This document shows, piece after piece, positions 59,445 to 64,000 of a stretch of DNA of 64,000 nucleotides. The number at the start of each line of letters is the position of its first letter. The first letter of the stretch is position 1. Origin of the DNA: Asterias rubens. Taxonomy: Eukaryota; Echinodermata; Asteroidea; Forcipulatida; Asteriidae. The notes beneath the pieces were generated by a model. The model was not told where the DNA came from. It made no database searches and saw only the letters and a program-made list of their open reading frames with translations. The stretch lies in assembly GCF_902459465.1 (NCBI RefSeq), contig NC_047082.1, forward strand, positions 9,217,407 through 9,281,406. The letters are read 5' to 3'. The translations under genes were made by a program, and so were the position numbers.

Positions 59445-59570
59445 AGCAAGTAATTTTTCAAGGGAAGCTTTCTATCATCACTATCTTCAAACCGTGTAAA
59501 GTTTAATGTATTATCTGTGCACATTGCTTTGCGTCGTACACAAAAAAAGTACCCGAACCATTCCATTGAA
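59445..59570. mobile_element. F5 half element
   Basis: AAGGGAAGCTTTCTATCATC, TCTTCAAACCGTGTAA and AAAAAGTACCCGAACC match the right arm of 20703-21012. Confidence 0.65.
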
Positions 59571-60394
59571 ACGGGAGCCCGCTTTAATAGGACCCAATGT
59601 TATCTGTTTACACAGTGAATGTCCAAAATTACATTCTGTGTACATCCAAATGCTGAGTGTATAGGTGAAACCCAATCTAGAACATTTACGGTAAGCACAG
59701 ATGAGGTTTCAAGACTCAGGGGGCTGAACGCAAATAATATCTGTTTCGTAGGTTAAGCATGCCCCCCCCCCCCATTAAATTGGCTCATGGAAGGTGACAC
59801 TGCATCTGGAGAATAAGTAGGTAGGTAGACCCACATTCATGTGAACAGAAGTGGAGCAACAGAATTACAGCTACCCTGTGAGAAGAACATGGAGGTTTCT
59901 AACTAATTTTATTTTCAAAGGACGGAAATTCTATTGTGACATTTTTTATGACATCACGTCGGATGCATGGGTGAAGTTAATTGTTTTGATTAGCTGTCAG
60001 TGCCGTCATAAACTTCGTTAGGTACAAAACTACACTCATTTTGATGAAGTTACGAATGAATTAAGAAATATCGCTGTGTGCACCTTGTGTATAATAATGG
60101 GCAGACAGTTCTACATTTAAGGATAGGAGTAAAGAAGTCTGCAGGGGGCCGAAAGAAAGAACCCGCCCAGAAACAGGTCGAGTAGGGAAGGTTTCAAGTT
60201 GAAAATGCTTAGAATTAGACTTTAAGTTTGAACAACACCAAACAACAGAGTCAAGCACCCCCGAGGACGATCAGAGCAAACTGATCGAAATGTTGAGTTG
60301 TCATTTTTGTCAACCACCTGTTTTGTTCAGTCCAACACTTCTCATGGTGCTATCACAAACCTTTCTTGATTAAATAGAAAATACAAAAACTATT

Positions 60395-60670
60395 TCAATA
60401 ACACACCAATTTAAGGTGGTTGCATTCAAACATTTGATAAGCCACTTCGTCTTTTATATTTAGAAACGGGCAATGCATTTTCCTGGTACGATAATTGCTA
60501 GTCCCATCATCGCGTTGCGAGTCTGTTGTTGAGTGCACATGTGTATAATTGGAAAAAGAAATATATGACACACTTAACACAAAAAACACGATGCATCCAA
60601 GCAAACTGGCGGTTTGAAGACTTAGAAATAGTGGCTTTTTTCTCTCCGACTTTTTTAATTTCGTCTCGCC
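60395..60670 (-). CDS. Possible exon encoding a type II membrane anchor
   Basis: Behind a run of 13 T and a CTGTGGCGAG acceptor-like site, the reverse strand encodes KKSERKKP, a hydrophobic segment of about 20 residues (LLGCIVFFVLSVSYISF) and a polar stem with an NYT glycosylation site. Basic residues on the N-side and a stem on the C-side are what Golgi glycosyl- or sulfotransferases show. There is no catalytic exon, no clear donor and no certain start, so this is only a candidate. Confidence 0.22.
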   Translation of the reverse strand, partial: GETKLKKSERKKPLFLSLQTASLLGCIVFFVLSVSYISFSNYTHVHSTTDSQRDDGTSNYRTRKMHCPFLNIKDEVAYQMFECNHLKLVCY

Positions 60671-61267
60671 ACAGAAAAAAAAAAAAATCAATTATCTGAA
60701 AGCCCACACGGAGTTTATTACATTTTGCTGAGCCTTTTCCAAGGCAAATATAATGCGTTGCAAGAGACTAACATGATTTCACACCTCCAATTCGGTGACA
60801 AAAACATTAAAAGTCCCAGGAGAGATATAAACAACTTTTAGTTTTCTATAATTTGATTACCAGGATTCTGTTTTTTAGTGGAGATTTGAAAGCATTAACA
60901 CTTTCATGGAAGGATATTTTTCTGTCACGTCGTGAAAGGCTTTTTGTGAAGTTTTATCCGTGTCTGTGCTTCTTCAGGCATGACATTAGAACTGAGTGGA
61001 TAGAACACGAAGAATAACAAAAAATCGATAACTCAGAAATGTTTAAACCTGCAGTGTGAACACTCTACAGAAGGTGTAAATTGTAGGATACGTGGATGCC
61101 ATCTCAAGAACGCCGGGTGTATTCGAAAACAACATAAAGTCCCCTTGATCTTGAGGTATAGATAAACGAGCGATAGGATAAGGGTGAATCAGAGGGCAGC
61201 AATGTAAGTGTTATTGAGAGACACACACGACACACACACAATACTTAAAACATGACAGATGAAACAA

Positions 61268-61627
61268 GGAAGGTGACACTAGTCTTCAGATGGTGTATCT
61301 CAGCATATGCATAAAATAACAAACCTGTGAAAATTTGAGCTCAATCGGTCATCGAACTTGCAAGATAATAATGAAAGAAAAAACACCCCTGTCACACGAA
61401 GTTGTGTGCGTTTAGATGGTTGATTTCGAGACCTCAAGTTCTAAATCTGAGGTCTCGAAATCAAATTCGTGAAAAATTTCTTCTTTCTCCAAAACTATGG
61501 CATTTCAGAGGGAGCCGTTTCTCACATTATTTCATACCATCAACCTCTCCCCATTACTCGTCACCAAGAAAGGTTTTTATGCTAATAAAGATTTTGAGTA
61601 TTTACCAATAGTGTCCACTGCCTTTAA
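61268..61627 (+). mobile_element. F1 element, left end lost
   Basis: The interior is complete and the right end intact (ATAGTGTCCACTGCCTTTAA). Confidence 0.8.
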
Positions 61628-61712
61628 AGGCACTGTGGACACTATTGGTAAGTCTTCAAATTAATTTTGAGCATAACAAACTACTTGGTAACGAGTAATG
61701 GAGAGAGCTGTG
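61624..61712 (-). mobile_element. F1 fragment abutting the previous copy
   Basis: TTAAAGGCACTGTGGACACT and the first 90 bases only. It shares TTAA with the copy before it. Confidence 0.75.
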
Positions 61713-61902
61713 TAGCACCACCGGTGTTAAAACACAGTTCTAACACTGTTCTCGAAGAGGGCCTGGCAAAAACAAAACAAAACACAATACGACAGAAAAG
61801 GGAGAAGAACAAAATTGATGACAAATCAAATACCATGTGAAGCGACAGCAGCAATCTGTTGTGTTGAATTGGAAACTGAACAAAGCAAGGAGCACGGATA
61901 AT

Positions 61903-62110
61903 GCAATGGAACTGGTCTGAGAGGTGAAAAACACTAATCCGGATTCCGTTCACAAGGGATTTAATTAAACGATTGTCATCAAATGGAAACTGGTTTGAGA
62001 GGTGAACAACATTAATTAGTACACAGGGGATATAATTAAACAATTGCCATGAAATGGAACTGGTTTGAGAGGTGAAAAACATTAATCAGTACACAAGGGA
62101 GTAACGATTC
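61903..62110. repeat. Tandem repeat, about 2.7 units of roughly 70-75 bases
   Basis: Each unit has AATGGAACTGGTTTGAGAGG, TGAAAAACATTAAT and TACACAAGGG with few changes. Confidence 0.85.
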
Positions 62111-62191
62111 GCACATACAATTGTTTGCCATAACGATAGTTAAAACTATCGGGAGACCACTTAAAATGATTTTCTAACATTATGGTTGTTA

Positions 62192-62464
62192 TTAATTTTT
62201 ATATAACACCCAAGCCGATCCTTGCCATTTGATTGGAGGATTGTCCGTCACGTGATAGCAAATAAAAGTACCATTGCACGCTGAGTCACTCGCCGTGCTT
62301 TTTTGTTCCATCCGAAAAGTACCATTGCACGCTGGCACGCTGCCAGCGTGCAATGGTACTTTTCGGATGGAACGAAAAAGCTGAGTAAAAACATCACTGC
62401 GTGCGCGTGTCTTTGGTAACGCAGCAGGTGTTACTGCAAGAAGGCATAGTAAAATTACTAGCAT
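62192..62464 (-). CDS. Possible small secreted protein crossing a perfect hairpin
   Basis: From the Met at 62464 (complement) the frame encodes 90 residues: a strong signal core (MLVILLCLLAVTPAALP), a basic segment (KTRARSD), then sequence translated through the hairpin at 62299-62379, with ACNGTF appearing twice, and a tail ending AWVLYKN. No family is recognised and no splice partner is seen. The frame may be open by chance or a real peptide gene altered by a foldback insertion. Confidence 0.28.
   Translation of the reverse strand: MLVILLCLLAVTPAALPKTRARSDVFTQLFRSIRKVPLHAGSVPACNGTFRMEQKSTASDSACNGTFICYHVTDNPPIKWQGSAWVLYKN
62299..62379. repeat. Near-perfect hairpin with about 39-base arms
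   Basis: TTTTGTTCCATCCGAAAAGT then ACCATTGCACGCTGGCA, a three-base loop, and the inverse (one mismatch in the outer arm). A direct copy of AAAGTACCATTGCACGCTG also lies just outside, at about 62265-62283. Confidence 0.9.
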
Positions 62465-62548
62465 TCGGCTTCTACAGTTGAAATTGTTTGTTTTGAAAGT
62501 TGTTTCTTTCAATCAAAATGACAAAGTTCTACGTGGATGTTATATAAA

Positions 62549-62707
62549 ACAAATAATGAATGTTTTTCATTCGTGCAATGGTGCGAATATGTTCATTCGT
62601 TGAAAGCTGGAATGTTCCATTCAACTCGGCTCCGCCTCGTTGAACAGAACATTCCATCTTTCAACTCATGAACATATTCGCACCATTGCACTCATAAACA
62701 TTCATTA
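62549..62707. repeat. Long imperfect palindrome (F11)
   Basis: About 159 bases: TAATGAATGTTT, GTGCAATGGTGCGAATATG and GGAATGTTC on the left, mirrored on the right around CGGCTCCGCC. Confidence 0.85.
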
Positions 62708-62789
62708 TGTGTATAAAATTGAACAACAGGTTCCAAACACTTCATTTCCTGTGTGGATTATCCAAAATCCCTGTTCTCTACCCTCATCA

Positions 62790-63236
62790 TTAAAGCCATT
62801 GGACCTTTTCGGTACAGAAAAAAACAAAAAAAGGTCACAGATTTACAAATAATTTACAGGGTTTACAGAAGGTAATGGTGAAAGACTTCTCTTGAAATAT
62901 TAGTCCATGAAATGCTTTACTTTTTGAGAAAACGGTAAAACAATATAAATTCTCGTTAGCGAGAATTACGCATTTATTTTAAACACATGTCATGACACGG
63001 CGAAACGCGCGGAAACAAGAGTAGGTTTTCCCATTATTTTCTCTCGACTCCGATGACCGATTGAGCCTAATTTTTCACAGGTTTGTTGTTTTATATATAA
63101 GTTGTGATACACGAAGTGTGGGACTTGGACAATACTGTTTACCGAAAGCGTATAATGGCTTTCAACTGTGTCAGTTTAAAGTAAATCTGTTGGCATTGCG
63201 TTCTGTGTCCTACAACACGTATCCATACCCTTTAAA
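62790..63236 (-). mobile_element. F4 TTAA element joined to an F5-like end
   Basis: It opens TTAAAGCCATTGGACC with F5-like GTCACAGATTTACA. The middle matches the element at 63723 in inverse orientation, and from about 63160 the sequence is an F5 right arm ending CCCTTTAA. Confidence 0.65.
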
Positions 63237-63722
63237 CGAGCACTCTGCTAATAGGGTTTTAAACGCGAGCCCTCAACGTCTCAAGTAGAAACTGGATAGT
63301 TCTTGGTCTTGTTTCTTGAATAGATTATGTCTCCTTCAGCGTTAAACTGTTTAAATCATTTATATGGAGAACGGCAACTTAGAAACGAAGATGATCACGA
63401 AAGATGTGGAATGGTGCCCCGTGTCAAGGAAATGTTAACTGTGAGTGATTAGGATCTTACAGTGACGTGCTACATCTAATAATCATTTCGTATATCATAG
63501 TTGTCACGTTTGGGGATTTATGGTTTGGGCTACACGCAACAGTCACAATTAATTTCAGGAAAAGTACAACAGCCGCGCACTACTTAAAACAGTTTAAAAT
63601 GTGTTCGGTTGTCTGCCTAATGCCCACCTGGTGTGTCTTACAATCATGCAGGGGCACAAGCCGAGGGTTGAATCAGGAGTTGTCTTAAAAGGGAACCAAC
63701 CTGTAACCAAAATGGCCTAGTT

Positions 63723-64000
63723 TTAAAGCCCTTGGACACTTTCGGTAAACAGTATTGTCCAAGGCCCACACTTCGTGCATCACAACTTCTATATAAAATA
63801 TCAAACCTGTGAAAATTTAGGCTCAATCGGTCATCGGAGTCGGGAGAAAATAACGGGAAAAACCCACCCTTGTTTCCGCACGTTTCCTCGTGTCATGACA
63901 TGTGTTTAAAATAAATCCGTAATTCTCGCTATCGAGAATTTATATTGTTTTAAAGTTTTCTCAAAAAGTAAAGCATTTCATGGAATAATATTTCAAGAGA
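63723..64000 (+). mobile_element. F4 TTAA element, runs off the window
   Basis: TTAAAGCCCTTGGACACTTT at the left. GGCTCAATCGGTCATCGGAG and an inverted AATTCTCGCTATCGAGAATT centre follow. It is inverted relative to 62790-63164. Confidence 0.75.

Larger units (their letters stand above)
58590..64000. other. Upstream of the GPCR to the window end
   Basis: A minisatellite (58698), an F8 copy (59285), an F5 half (59445), a possible membrane-anchor exon (60395), F1 copies (61268, 61624), a tandem repeat (61903), a secreted-type frame (62192), a long palindrome (62549) and two F4 elements (62790, 63723). The GPCR promoter is not identified. Confidence 0.5.

Noticed and set aside
15427..61627. Many frames of 60-130 residues starting MRDN, MSLISRR or MKEK
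   Set aside because: They recur because they translate the F1 repeat, not because they are a gene family.

Overview
The window is animal nuclear DNA, and the most likely source is an echinoderm, probably a sea star. Genes are split by GT-AG introns, the sequence is AT-rich with simple repeats, and dozens of short palindromic transposon remnants are present. The sea-star call rests on remembered character of the dominant TTAA-flanked repeat and is inference, not something I could check.

I can assemble seven protein-coding genes. (1) 134-2068 (+): a small single-pass membrane protein in three exons. (2) 4209-21523 (-): a four-exon mucin-like type I membrane protein of 558 residues. (3, 4) 8164-8904 and 9913-10653 (-): two nearly identical, apparently intronless secreted C-type lectin + PAN/apple proteins of 246 residues, sitting inside the last intron of gene 2. 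(5) 27126-29827 (-): a four-exon Ser/Thr-rich type I membrane protein of 385 residues with repeats both outside and inside the cell. (6) 32547-45429 (-), with a second possible first exon at 49362-49458: a MAM-domain type I receptor of about 500 residues with an ITIM-like tail motif. (7) 56710-58572 (-): a rhodopsin-family peptide-type GPCR of 620 residues in one coding exon. All multi-exon models were built by hand from splice signals, reading phase and protein features; every junction keeps the frame.

The striking point is that four unrelated-looking receptors (genes 1, 2, 5, 6) share one exon plan: a separate transmembrane exon that begins in phase 1 and ends in phase 2 within the membrane-proximal basic residues, followed by a single large exon that encodes the whole cytoplasmic tail. 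With two lectins embedded among them and ITIM-like or NPxY-like tail motifs, this could be a cluster of related cell-surface recognition genes. That functional reading is inference.

The rest is introns and intergenic DNA packed with non-autonomous elements: more than 20 copies of a TTAA-flanked family (F1), nested and abutting insertions, several palindromic families (F2-F12), tRNA-derived SINE-like pieces, one non-LTR retrotransposon 3' fragment, and long hairpins. No CRISPR, rRNA or bacterial-style operon is present.
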